Shown here: one piece after another, positions 11,743 to 21,400 of the stretch | How positions within the stretch are numbered: position 1 is the first letter of the stretch | How the letters are laid out: each line of letters opens with the position of its first letter | NCBI RefSeq assembly: GCF_030269925.1 | Contig: NC_085116.1 | Coordinates: forward strand, 9,982,001-10,046,000 | Origin: Bombyx mori | Taxonomy: Eukaryota; Arthropoda; Insecta; Lepidoptera; Bombycidae | Direction: 5' to 3' | Length of the DNA: 64,000 nt | Translations under genes and position numbers: made by a program | Notes under the pieces: model-generated | What the model saw: the letters and a program-made list of their open reading frames with translations, nothing else | Database searches by the model: none | Told to the model about the DNA's origin: nothing

Positions 11743-14015
11743 CATGGAGTTAATAAGTACCTACAACTGGAGTGCTGTCTAATGCCGAGAAATCGGTCTC
11801 GAAAGAGAATACTTTTTGGTCGCGGTGTCCTTGTCTAATGTGGTGACCATATAAAATTTATTTATAGGACAAAATTATACACATGCATCAGTTTTGAATT
11901 TACCTTAAGTAATTCTGTGTAACCCTATGTAAATACAAAACACGTGCTTGCAATAGTTTATTTATGTAAATTCAATTCTAAACATTGCTTCGTCGTCATG
12001 GTGACTTTTTTCGACGGTTTTTTTTGGAAATTGCTGCGTTTTCGAAAATCTAGCACAGAGTTTTATTACAAACATCATTACCTCAGTTCTATTACTTAAA
12101 CTTCCTCAAACTTACTTAGACTTAAATATTATGTTGAACTTAATTACGCAATTCCTACTTTAATGTACTGGCTAAATGGGCCGTGCAAATTAATATTTGA
12201 CACACTGAGTGAGACACTGCAACACACATGGTCTGCGCGTATCGGGTGCTCTTTTCCTACATTCACATCTTCAATTGATTTAAAATTGCTTGTATTTTTA
12301 CTTCTGTGCTATTTTCATGACACGTGTATATTAAATCTACTAGTTACATTTTAGGAAATAAAACACAATGGGTAATAAAATGAAATGAACTGAAATTCAT
12401 TTATTTGTTATATGTAGACAATTAAATAACTCTTAAATGACAAGTCAATACACATAACACAATACACATAGTACTTGATCTCTATTTACAAAATATTGGT
12501 TATATTATTATTATTAAGTTCAGTTAATTTTCTGTAGTCTTATAATATAACATTTCCTCTATTTTAAGTAAATTCTTTTTTTTCAACGAAATACATAATT
12601 TATTTTAATCAATATCTAAGTGGACCATGAGTATCATTAAAATTTCGCAATTTATATTTCAATTCAATTAAAAATCGCCATTTTTCTTTAATAAATCTAA
12701 AATCGATTTTATATTTACAATCACTATTTTGCGACTTTTAAGTTTTTGTTTCAATACCTTAACATCTTGTCGTAATTTTGCTTTTCTCGGGGTATTTTTT
12801 ATTTCTTGCGTTTGAGTACTTGATTCTTCTTGTTTGACCTTTATATAGGACATTTTCCAGAAATTCCAACGTCATATTTACTAGAAGATCCTCCTCGTTC
12901 GCTTAACGTCAGGCAAATGATATACATGCTTGCGTGCGACGCTATTCAATACAATAAAAAAGTTCAAAAAATACCACATGATGGCTCTTATGATATGAAA
13001 AATACATTGCAAAATTATAGTTTTCACGATTGTTTTTTCAAATTTAGTATATGACATAGATTAAGTACAATTTACAAGACAAATGGTATTAAATATTATA
13101 ATGAGAAAAAATATCTCACATTTTAAAAATATATGCTCACACTAGTAAAAATTTATCAATGAATCTGACATTTGGAAGGATATTCCACAAATTGGAGAGG
13201 ATTCTCGCTTAAAACCACTTACAATATAAGTGTTCATCATGATTACACGAAAACTTTCACGATTTTCGAAAAAAAACAAGTCACAAGCTGTATCAGTGCC
13301 CTTTTAATTTCGAACTACAAACGTAAATAGACGCCATTTTTCTTTTAATCCATTCATAGCTCTTTTTCGGTGATGCCAACAATTAATCTAGCTTAGATAG
13401 AACAATATTTTTTTTGTTAATGAGCTTTATTAATATAATATATGATGTTCTATTAAAAATCAATATATATCATATAATCAATACTTCTTATATAATTTAT
13501 TTTAATAAATTGTCATCATCAGAAACTAATTTCACCATGACTTTGTACGTTTATTTTGAACCAATTTAATTTTTGACGTTGATGGAAATTCTAAGTTGTC
13601 GCAACATTTTCTAGTTAAGTTTAAGTTACATAGTTTAAATAATATGTATTTAGATATATTATTGTCATAAAATGTTTAAAATCCTGTAAAGTGGATTGAT
13701 TTTAACCTTTTCGATAATTTTCAACAACGCCCAAGCTAGTAAAAAATCCACTAACCACTAAAAGCCATTTTTGATAACTAAGACGGGGGTCCAAATTACG
13801 AGATTTTATGGAAAATCCTCTAAGCTAGCAACACTGCTTTTTGTTTGTAAAATGTGCGAGAGGGACACCACCACTTAATAATCATTCTCTTTTCAGACCG
13901 TTTTTCCTTACATCTTTTGCTATTTAAAAATAAACTTTAATACATGGAGATAAAGTATATTTTTAGTTTTTATGTCAAACGAAGTAAGCACTCCAGTTAG
14001 AATAGTAACTCTATG
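11743..14015 (-). mobile_element. P-element-like DNA transposon nested in the LINE
   Basis: The left end begins CATGGAGTTA and the right end, read inward, begins CATAGAGTTA. Both arms then reach AACTGGAGTGCT, giving an imperfect inverted repeat of roughly 30 bp. The flanks carry the same 8 bp, ATTAAACA (11735-11742 and 14016-14023). Termini starting CA, arms of about 30 bp and 8-bp duplications are what P-superfamily elements show. Inside, the minus strand at 12853-12668 keeps a basic coiled-coil segment (TPRKAKLRQDVKVLKQKLK) of the kind that follows the THAP domain in P-like transposases. The rest of the transposase is not open, so this copy is inactive. Confidence 0.8.
12668..12853 (-). pseudogene. 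THAP/P-type transposase remnant
   Basis: A 62-codon open segment within the P-like element. It is rich in Lys and Gln and carries heptad-like leucines (LRQDVKVLKQKL, then KSILDLLKKNG), matching the coiled coil that follows the DNA-binding domain in THAP-containing transposases. Upstream on the same strand (about 13400-13200) a Cys/Phe/Lys-rich stretch could be a decayed THAP finger, but stops interrupt it. No catalytic domain survives in an open frame. The identification rests on composition and context. Confidence 0.5.
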
Positions 14016-14222
14016 ATTAAACATAACTAAGTCTAACCAACAAACACAAACTAAATTAATTTATATATCAAAATTAACAAACGCCAAACAAGTAAAACAG
14101 AAAGATAGACATAAAAATGAGTATACATCAAAAGGAATACATCAAAGAGTTTTAACGAAGTAAAATAATTAAAAATAAATATTATGCTATACTTTCCATA
14201 AAATAAATAAAGTGAAACATTA

Positions 14223-14981
14223 TTATTTAGGCGGTTTACGGATCCTCTTGTCCGACGTATTCTTGACCTGCAACTTTGTGTTTTTCACGGCTTCAGCAGA
14301 CTCATCACCAGGCGCTGGTGCCACAGGGTACTGATTTATCAACAGACGGAGCTCAGCGACAGTCTCTATCTTCGGACGTGTTTTATCAGACAGCTGGATT
14401 ACTATCTTGCCTTCTGATGTCCAGCACTGCTTAAGGCCAAAGTGTTTGCGAGCACCCAGAAACGCATCATGGCGGGACTTCGTCAAGAATTCAGACAACG
14501 TCAAACCAGAACCCTTCAGCAACACCTTATTCTTCCAAACTTCACTTCGATGGCTATGGCATTTGAATCTTATTAAAACTGGACGAGGCTTGCTTTTATT
14601 AGCTCCAAGATGATGACAAGTTACTATGTCAGTTGAAATAATATGACTCAATTTCATGGGACCTTTTAAAATATCCAAAACAGTAGCTGAAGGGTCTTTA
14701 TTATTGTTGACCCCATGAAGCAACAGTACTTTTCGACGAGACATCATTTCGTGTCTGTCCAAGCCCAAAGTAAGCAACTCGGTTTGAGTTTTCAAAGCAG
14801 TTAGTGCATTACACACAAAGGATTTAAATTCAGCAAACTCACGGGATAAACTCGCTATGGTTTTATGTGGGAGATCTGTGGTAGCTGCATTCTTCAAATC
14901 TTCTTCGTGTTGTGCCATTCTTAAATTCAGTGTTGTAGACAAGTCTTCCAGTTGTGCAAATAGTTTGGAGTAAATATCCAT
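14223..14981 (-). CDS. LINE ORF1: coiled-coil RNA-binding protein
   Basis: A 252-residue protein starting at the ATG at 14981. Residues 1-80 are helical with heptad spacing (FAQLEDLSTTLNLRM, TALKTQTELLTL) and probably form the trimerising coiled coil. Residues about 80-200 contain RRKVLLLHGVNNN and SKPRPVLIRF, the two strands typical of the RRM-like domain of LINE ORF1 proteins. The end is basic (KNTSDKRIRKPPK). The expected role is to bind LINE RNA and assist target-primed reverse transcription. It is complete. It lies upstream of ORF2 on the same strand and is separated from it by the nested transposon. Confidence 0.85.
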   Translation of the reverse strand: MDIYSKLFAQLEDLSTTLNLRMAQHEEDLKNAATTDLPHKTIASLSREFAEFKSFVCNALTALKTQTELLTLGLDRHEMMSRRKVLLLHGVNNNKDPSATVLDILKGPMKLSHIISTDIVTCHHLGANKSKPRPVLIRFKCHSHRSEVWKNKVLLKGSGLTLSEFLTKSRHDAFLGARKHFGLKQCWTSEGKIVIQLSDKTRPKIETVAELRLLINQYPVAPAPGDESAEAVKNTKLQVKNTSDKRIRKPPK

Positions 14982-15060
14982 GGTGATGATAATTAAGTTT
15001 TTAGTTTGAGTGAGTTCAGAGGAGAAATAATTGTTGAAATGAGAGTATTAGAGGTCAGTG

Positions 15061-15840
15061 ATCAACCTGGTATCAATAAATCATAACAATATAAGCTGTA
15101 TTATATTTAAATTAAAATAAATCTTAGAACACAAATTTTTAGTCTTAATTAATTAATTTAACATAACATTAATTTAACAATAAAACAATTTAACTTAATT
15201 AATTTATTACTGTTAATTATAATATAAATTATTATTAATATTTATGCTTTATTAATATTTAATTATTTATACAGTCATTTGTGTTTTTAAGCAATAATAT
15301 AAATTATTAATTATATTCTGAGCATTTTCACATCAAAACGTGTCTGTTAAATATTAAATATGGTAGAATAACATTTTCATCTTGCTAATAATAAATAAAA
15401 AAAAAAGTGTGTGTGTCCGCTCCGACGCACGACTGGAGTTTACTGGATATAAAAAATTAAACGAAACAATACGAGAAATAGTTCTATATTACGACAACAC
15501 GATACACTACAGATTATTAACAAATTAACGAGACACAAAACAAACGACTAACAAATATATGAAAATACAATAATGAGAGAAACGCGCGATCAGTACGAGG
15601 CTTTGTGGCGGACTGCCGGCGCAGCAGCCCGGCGTCACCTGCGATGACGCATTTCGTGTGACATGCGCAATCAGGCGCATAACGCATTTCGTGTGACATG
15701 CTAGTACGATTTTGGTCCCCATAATTTTCATACCCCGGGCCTATATATGTAAATCGATTCTAAAGGAGTAAACTCCAAATATTGACATAGAATAATCTAA
15801 ACTATATATTATTATGTTACTTATTGCCAATAATGGCGTT
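15061..15840. other. Non-coding between LINE and orphan exon
   Basis: Very AT-rich to about 15400, then more GC-rich. The 20-mer ACGCATTTCGTGTGACATGC occurs twice, at 15647-15666 and 15682-15701. Part of the stretch could be LINE 5' leader, but the limit cannot be drawn. Overlapping minus-strand open frames here show no family resemblance. Confidence 0.45.
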
Positions 15841-15854
15841 TGCGCCCATAAGTT

Positions 15855-16142
15855 CTATCTATAATTTTCTAAAAGGGACTCGAGACTTTTATCTAAATTA
15901 AAATCAGTTATGCTTTTAGGGACAGTCGTTTTCAGATATACTATAATAGGCTCTTTATTGTGTCCTAACATGGGAAGTGATACATGAGTAACCATTAATA
16001 TTTTTCCTCCACTAGCTCCTAATATAACTGCTCGATCACTATCCTGCATATTTTGATAGTAAAGTACCGTCGAAGAAAACTGTTGTACCAACACAATTGG
16101 AATTTGCAACTTGTGCTTAAAATTGAGATATGAGGTCAGTCT
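15855..16142 (-). CDS. Orphan C-terminal exon, unknown protein
   Basis: A minus-strand frame ending at the TAG at 15855-15857 encodes about 90 residues that read like a real protein: IPIVLVQQFSSTVLYYQNM, DRAVILGASGG, HVSLPMLGHNKEPIIVYLK and a polar helical end. There is no ATG at its 5' end. The frame runs back into a Bm1 relic starting near 16130, so it is either a terminal exon with an acceptor around 16110 (AATTTTAAG) or a gene fragment. The alternation of strands and the DRAVILGA motif faintly recall proteasome assembly chaperone 4-type proteins. That is recollection, not evidence. Confidence 0.35.
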   Translation of the reverse strand, partial: RLTSYLNFKHKLQIPIVLVQQFSSTVLYYQNMQDSDRAVILGASGGKILMVTHVSLPMLGHNKEPIIVYLKTTVPKSITDFNLDKSLESLLENYR

Positions 16143-16285
16143 CAATTATACAGTATAACGGCTGTCCTACCGTTCTAACTGGAACGAATGACTGCTTCGC
16201 AACAGAAATAGACAGGATGGTGGTACCTACCCGTGCGGGATACCATAAGATATGCCCTATCACCAGTGGAAGGTCTCAAAACCGG
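16130..16285 (-). repeat. Bm1 SINE relic
   Basis: On the minus strand it keeps the GGTAGGTACCACCATCC core, the CAGTCATTCGTTCCAG block and the AGACTGACCTCATATCTCAA segment. Head and tail are missing. It directly abuts the orphan coding segment at 15855-16142. Confidence 0.75.
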
Positions 16286-16494
16286 CATGAAGCTATGACT
16301 ACAGGCTAAACAAAAAGTGGATCGTTAGTTAATCTTTTTTACGTCCTTTGAATGAAAACGAACATACGGCCCACCTGATGATGAGTGGTCAACATCGCTC
16401 GTGGACATCAGCAAAGTCAAAGGTACAAACAAGCGGCTGGCTTACACTGAGAACGCTTACCCATCTGCATAACATTGCTAATAGAAGTTATTAA

Positions 16495-17270
16495 CCTATA
16501 CTAATATTATAAAGCTGAAGAGTTTTTTTGTTTGAACGCGCTAATCTCAGGAACTACTGGTCCGATTTGAAAAAATATTTCAGTGTTAGATAGCCCATTT
16601 ATCGAGGAAGGCTATAGGTGACATAACATCACGCTAAGACCAATACAAACAGAGCACCAATAAAGAATGTTTCAATATCGGGGTTAATTTTACGAGAGCT
16701 TCCACTGCGTGCTACGATTAAGGTTTCGCTAAAATAATGTATCACAGAATTGTTCCCCTTTAAAAGATCTAAGAATAAATCCGCGACAGCATATTTCTAT
16801 ATGTTAAGGTTGGCTCACTATAACGTTTTTTATGCTAACCAAGGAGTAAGGGGAGTAAGGGGAGATCGGAATGCTACCTTCACCGGCCCTATTGTCAACC
16901 CCACCTGCACGCGCCGGATGGCGGCGGCGACCAACAGGTTGCCGTGGTGCTCCCTGCTAGAGAACGAACGGGGCAATGGCGACCGAGCAATGGCGGTATA
17001 ACCATAAACACCCGTCAGGACAACCTGTACGGAAGAGGCGTCAGAAACCTTGGGGATCAAATACCCCCTAAAATGCTGGTGCAGAAGGCAACGGGAAACC
17101 ACTGCACTAATTTCCCACGAGAGTCATGAGCAGGTCGTATCCAACTGATGCATGACCACGACCACTCCGTCAAGAGTGTACGAATAGGAAGAATGCTAAC
17201 CAAATTTGTTCTAAAATAAAGCATTATTTGTGAACTATTCCACGCGGACGAAGTCGCGGGCAAAAGCTAG
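16495..17270 (+). mobile_element. Non-autonomous Helitron
   Basis: The 5' end starts CCTATACTAATATTATAAAG and continues with the AACGCGCTAATCTCAGGAAC block typical of lepidopteran Helitrons. The 3' end is GCGGACGAAGTCGCGGGCAAAAGCTAG, ending in CTAG before a T, with a GC-rich hairpin just inside. There is no Rep/helicase frame. The middle (about 16890-17190) carries a GC-richer fragment that looks like a captured LINE 3' region (CCACTGCACTAATTTCCC, GAGTCATGAGCAGGTCG). Confidence 0.8.
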
Positions 17271-18108
17271 TATTAACATAATTGGTTATCCTATCAGGCA
17301 GCAAGCGTTTACATTAAATTTAATAACAACTTTGAAATTTTAGAACACCCTTTGAAAGTATAATGACAATTTCATCCGAAACTTCCAGCACAAAAGAGTC
17401 AATTTTTGTAATTATTTTTGTAATTAAATTTTCAAATCTTCCCGTTCTTTCCGTTGTTAAACCCTTTTATGCTACGTTCAGCTACGTTTTAAAGTTATCA
17501 AAGGAATGAAATTAAATTTTCACGCTCCAAAATAACTGAATACTGAAAAAACACTTTTTTAATGAGATTTCAAATCACAGAAAACAAATATATATTTCTA
17601 ATTGGAAATACCAAACTGTTTTTCTCGACATTTCATATTAAATGTCCTCTCAGGACTTTAATGAGAACAACATTGTGTGCATCGCTTTAAGAATCAGCGC
17701 CTTTACGTTGTCATTCTGTCGGCAGCGCGTTCGCACGAAGCGGAAAATCTTCATTTCCATTGCAAATTAACTTTGTCATCAATGCGGTGTGCTACTCGGC
17801 AAAACGACGACCACAAAACGATACTTATACTAGAAATTACATTAATACAAGTCATTGTTATAAGTCTACATTCACTTGAAATGTTTTCGTATATCCGCAT
17901 ACTTATCGGTAAGTTTTGGATAGCCTGTGTATAGATTTCAACGGATTATTTCGTCCTAACTAACCTCAAAGTGAACGAACGGTGGAAAGGTAGTCACGTA
18001 TTAATGTTGAGTCTCCAAAATTTTTCGCAATCGCAAATAAATCGTATATATATTCATATGCCTGTAGTAAAAAACGGCTGTTTCAATATTAAAAACAGAC
18101 ACACCAAT
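17271..18108. other. Non-coding, downstream of IFT81
   Basis: AT-rich intergenic DNA beyond the likely polyadenylation site of IFT81. The small open frames (for example 17677-17934 on the plus strand) have no recognisable similarity. Confidence 0.5.
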
Positions 18109-18114
18109 TTTATT
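18109..18114 (-). terminator. Candidate IFT81 poly(A) signal
   Basis: AATAAA on the minus strand, about 145 bp past the IFT81 stop codon at 18259-18261. This is the first such hexamer downstream of the stop. RNA evidence is absent. Confidence 0.5.
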
Positions 18115-18258
18115 TATATGTATAGATGTATGCATTAATGCATTCTTAATCTTTTCAATACACAAAAATCGATTAAGATACAGAAAAAAGTTTGTTTCAT
18201 TATTTGTTTCTTCAATCAAAGCCTTTTTTGAAACGTTAAACGTAATCTTATAATTATT

Positions 18259-18426
18259 TTATGTAAGTGTAAGCATTTGTGAATGTTGTGTGATGTGCAT
18301 TCGTCCCTGGCGTGCAGCGGGCGCATTACGGGCGGCCATCTTACATCGGAGCAATTTCAACGTGTTCTCCCATAAATTAGTTTGCTCTTCAACTACACCC
18401 TGACGAGAACTGATAGCCGTTTGCTC
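18259..18426 (-). CDS. IFT81: IFT81 coding exon 11 (terminal)
   Basis: Residues 605-659 and the TAA at 18259-18261. Acceptor TTTTTATTAAG. EQTAISSRQGVVEEQTNLWE and LKLLRCKM match the end of the family's coiled coil. The last 24 residues are basic and divergent. Confidence 0.92.
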   Translation of the reverse strand, partial: EQTAISSRQGVVEEQTNLWENTLKLLRCKMAARNAPAARQGRMHITQHSQMLTLT

Positions 18427-21400
18427 CTTAATAAAAAACCAAATTAGTTTATTAGAATAAACTAGATTTATCGACTCACAGAGATTAGAAATATTTCTCA
18501 GACATATGACATATATTACTGGTGGTACGACCTCTTGTGAGTCCGCGCGGGTAGGTACCACCGACCTGCCTGTTTCTGCCTTGAAGCAGTAATGCGTTTC
18601 GGTTTGAAGGGTGGGGCAGCCGTTGTAACTATACTGAGATCTTAGAACTTATATCTCAAGGTGGGTGGCGCATTTACGTTGTAGATGTCTATGGGCTCCA
18701 GTAACCACTTAACACCACGCGGACTGTGAGCTCGTCCACCAATCAAAGAAAAAAAATTTTTTAATAGCTTTACCTTTTCCAAATTCTCAACGATTCGTTT
18801 CAAATCCGAAACTTTTAACTTCAGGGCCTCCATTTTCGATGGCTTCCTCGGGGACTGCATAGAATTTTTCATTTCGTACATTACGATCTCTTGTAAACTT
18901 TCGGCCTTCGTTATTTTTTGCCTCAAGTTTTTCCATTCGTCCTCTTTGCTGTTCAATTGGTCGGTCAGAGTTTTCACTTGATTCTTGAGTGGCTCCATTT
19001 GTGAGGCTATATTAATGGACGTTGCCTCGTACACTCGCTTCCTTTGTTCGTATTGCTGTTGGACTGATTGAAACTCTTCTTTGACCGGCTTAATTTTGTC
19101 GGCGAGTGGCTGAATCTCTTGACGCACTTCAGACAGTTTTTGCGCTGTTTTTGCAACTATCTATTTTCCAAAGACTTGTTTTATTTTATTTATATATTTT
19201 ATAGAGAAGATTTAAGAGTAGAAAGCAGACGTACCTGAGATAAATCGTGGAAAGACTTCTTTCCTAAGTCCATGCTGTTGTCGTCGTCTTTGCTCAAGAG
19301 ATCCTTTTCGTCATCAATAATCATTTTCTTATGGTTTACTAAAGCCATTTCTACAGTAGGATCCGCAACACTAATTATTTGTATAGTGCGTGCTAGAATT
19401 CCTGCTTCACTCTAAACGTAAACGACCATTTTCAATATTAATAGATTGAATTTCAACCAACAAAATGTATACAGTAGGTATATAATTTGTTTACCTTCAA
19501 TGCCAAAAGATTGGCTCTTTGCCTTTTATATACCGTACTCTTTGTTCGTAACGAATTCACATATTTCTTGAGTTCTTCGCCTCTCAAAACCGTATCCCCC
19601 AGGAGCTGTTTCACCTAGTAAAATCAAATTACATTTTTCGTAGATTACAATGTAGTATGATACTTCACGTAAGGTAAGTACTTTCTGTCTTGCCACCGCG
19701 GATATCCAAAATTACCTTTTGTTTCACCATTCGGGCAAAACTCAAGGGATTTAAGTACAAACAAGAAACTTTACGAGGTTATAACATCAAAACTCAAGCA
19801 AATGTAAATCACATAAAAATGTAACATTTAGCTGGCGTCGATTAAAATAGCACCTTATCTATAGGTATTTAATAATTCCATTTCTTCGACATAACGACCG
19901 ATTCATTGAAAAAGGAAAAATGTTTTATGTAATCCCTGTAACGTATCCCGAGACATTGTCGTCAACAGACCAGGCATCGATTTCGATTAAATCCTGACCG
20001 CTATTTGATGCGATTCCATCAGAAGGGAAATGCTATTCTACTTTTAGTGTGATGATCGTGAGATAAAACGTTCGATCCTTTATATAAAATCGATTTATCT
20101 TCCGAGTTTCGTCAGGTTTATGCAAACAAATTTAAAATAACAATTTAAAATTGTATTTGGAAAATATAAAATGCAAAGATTGTATGTAAATAGAAATAAT
20201 ATAAATGTAGTTGGGGTTTTCACGCGCATAATCCTTTATGATAAGATAAAACCTTCTAAGCAAATTGGATTATTAGTACAATCGAACCAATATTTTCAAG
20301 TGTGTATTGCAAATGTCCGATAGAGCAGCTGTTTGGAAGAATATTGTAAACGAAATGTAGTTTATTCGATTATGCTATATTGGATTAGAATTACGATTTA
20401 TTGAACATCCCAACACTTTAATGTTAATTACAATGGATCTTTCGATAAGTCATTTACACGTATTATTAAAAGTACAAATTAAATAATATATTTGATGAAA
20501 TACAAGAAGCAAATATATTTATTGCCTTTGTAGACATTTTAAGCATATGTCCCACCAGATGGTGAGTGGTTAGCGATGCTATATATTTCCGTGTATTTAA
20601 ATTAAAGATACCGCCTGCGACAAAATAAGACCCGGACCCCGTGGTACAGCGTGGATCACAGAATATATTGTTTCAGAATAAGTATTAATTTCAATAGACA
20701 TAGTTTTGCTATTGCGCCTGTCGTGATGAGAAAGATGTGTCATTGTATGAATGAATATGGAACGGAGCGTCTTCAAACCGCTTAGAGATATTCATCTCAT
20801 TATTCACGGTAGGCAGCGGCTTGGCTCTGCCCCTGGCATTGCTTAAGTGCATGGGTGACGGTAACCATCAACTCACCATCAGGTAGGCCGTACGCTCGTC
20901 TGCCTAGAAGGGCAATAAAAAAAATTAAAAATTCTTGGACACCATGGACAGCATTACTTTTGTATGGCAGTTCCATTTCGTCTCAAGTTATTGGAATAAT
21001 AAATAATGAATATTACTGAAAAACCATTTTTGACTCATTCAAAATAGTAAGTGTAATAAATTTTCTAAAGAAGAAAAATACTGATTATTATTATAAACAA
21101 AAAATAGTTTAATTTAAGGCGGTAGTAGGTACCATCATCATACTTATTTCTGTCGGGAATTAGTCGTGCGTTCCCACTTGAAGGGCGGTGAGCTCTTTAA
21201 TCCACCTATGCAATAAATTTATATAAAGGTATATATAAATGAATTGCTGTTCGTTAGTCTCGCTAAAACTAGAGAACGGCTGGACCGATTTGGCTAATTT
21301 TGGTCTTGAATTATTTGTGGAAGTCCAGAGAAGGTTTAAAAGGTAGATAAATATGAAAATGCTCAGAATTAAATAAAAATAACAATTTTTCCTTTGATGT

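Larger units (their letters stand above)
7791..15060 (-). mobile_element. Non-LTR retrotransposon (LINE) with ORF1 and ORF2, near full length
   Basis: On the minus strand the order is a short 5' leader, ORF1 (14981-14223), an inter-ORF spacer now holding a P-like transposon, ORF2 (11409-8473), an untranslated region of about 670 bp and a poly(A) tail, seen as an 11-T run at 7792-7802. ORF2 carries an apurinic-type endonuclease followed by reverse transcriptase, and ORF1 is a coiled-coil RNA-binding type. This puts the element in the Jockey/CR1 group of insect LINEs; I cannot name the clade. Both frames are free of stops, so the copy is young or was recently active. The 5' limit is not defined because no target duplication was found; 15060 is approximate. 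Confidence 0.85.

Noticed and set aside
11992..12005. A second X-box match, GTCGTCATGGTGAC
   Set aside because: It fits the consensus but lies inside the P-like transposon, far from any ciliary gene; probably chance.
12830..13054. Plus-strand 74-codon frame in the P-like element
   Set aside because: No family resemblance and opposite to the transposase remnant.
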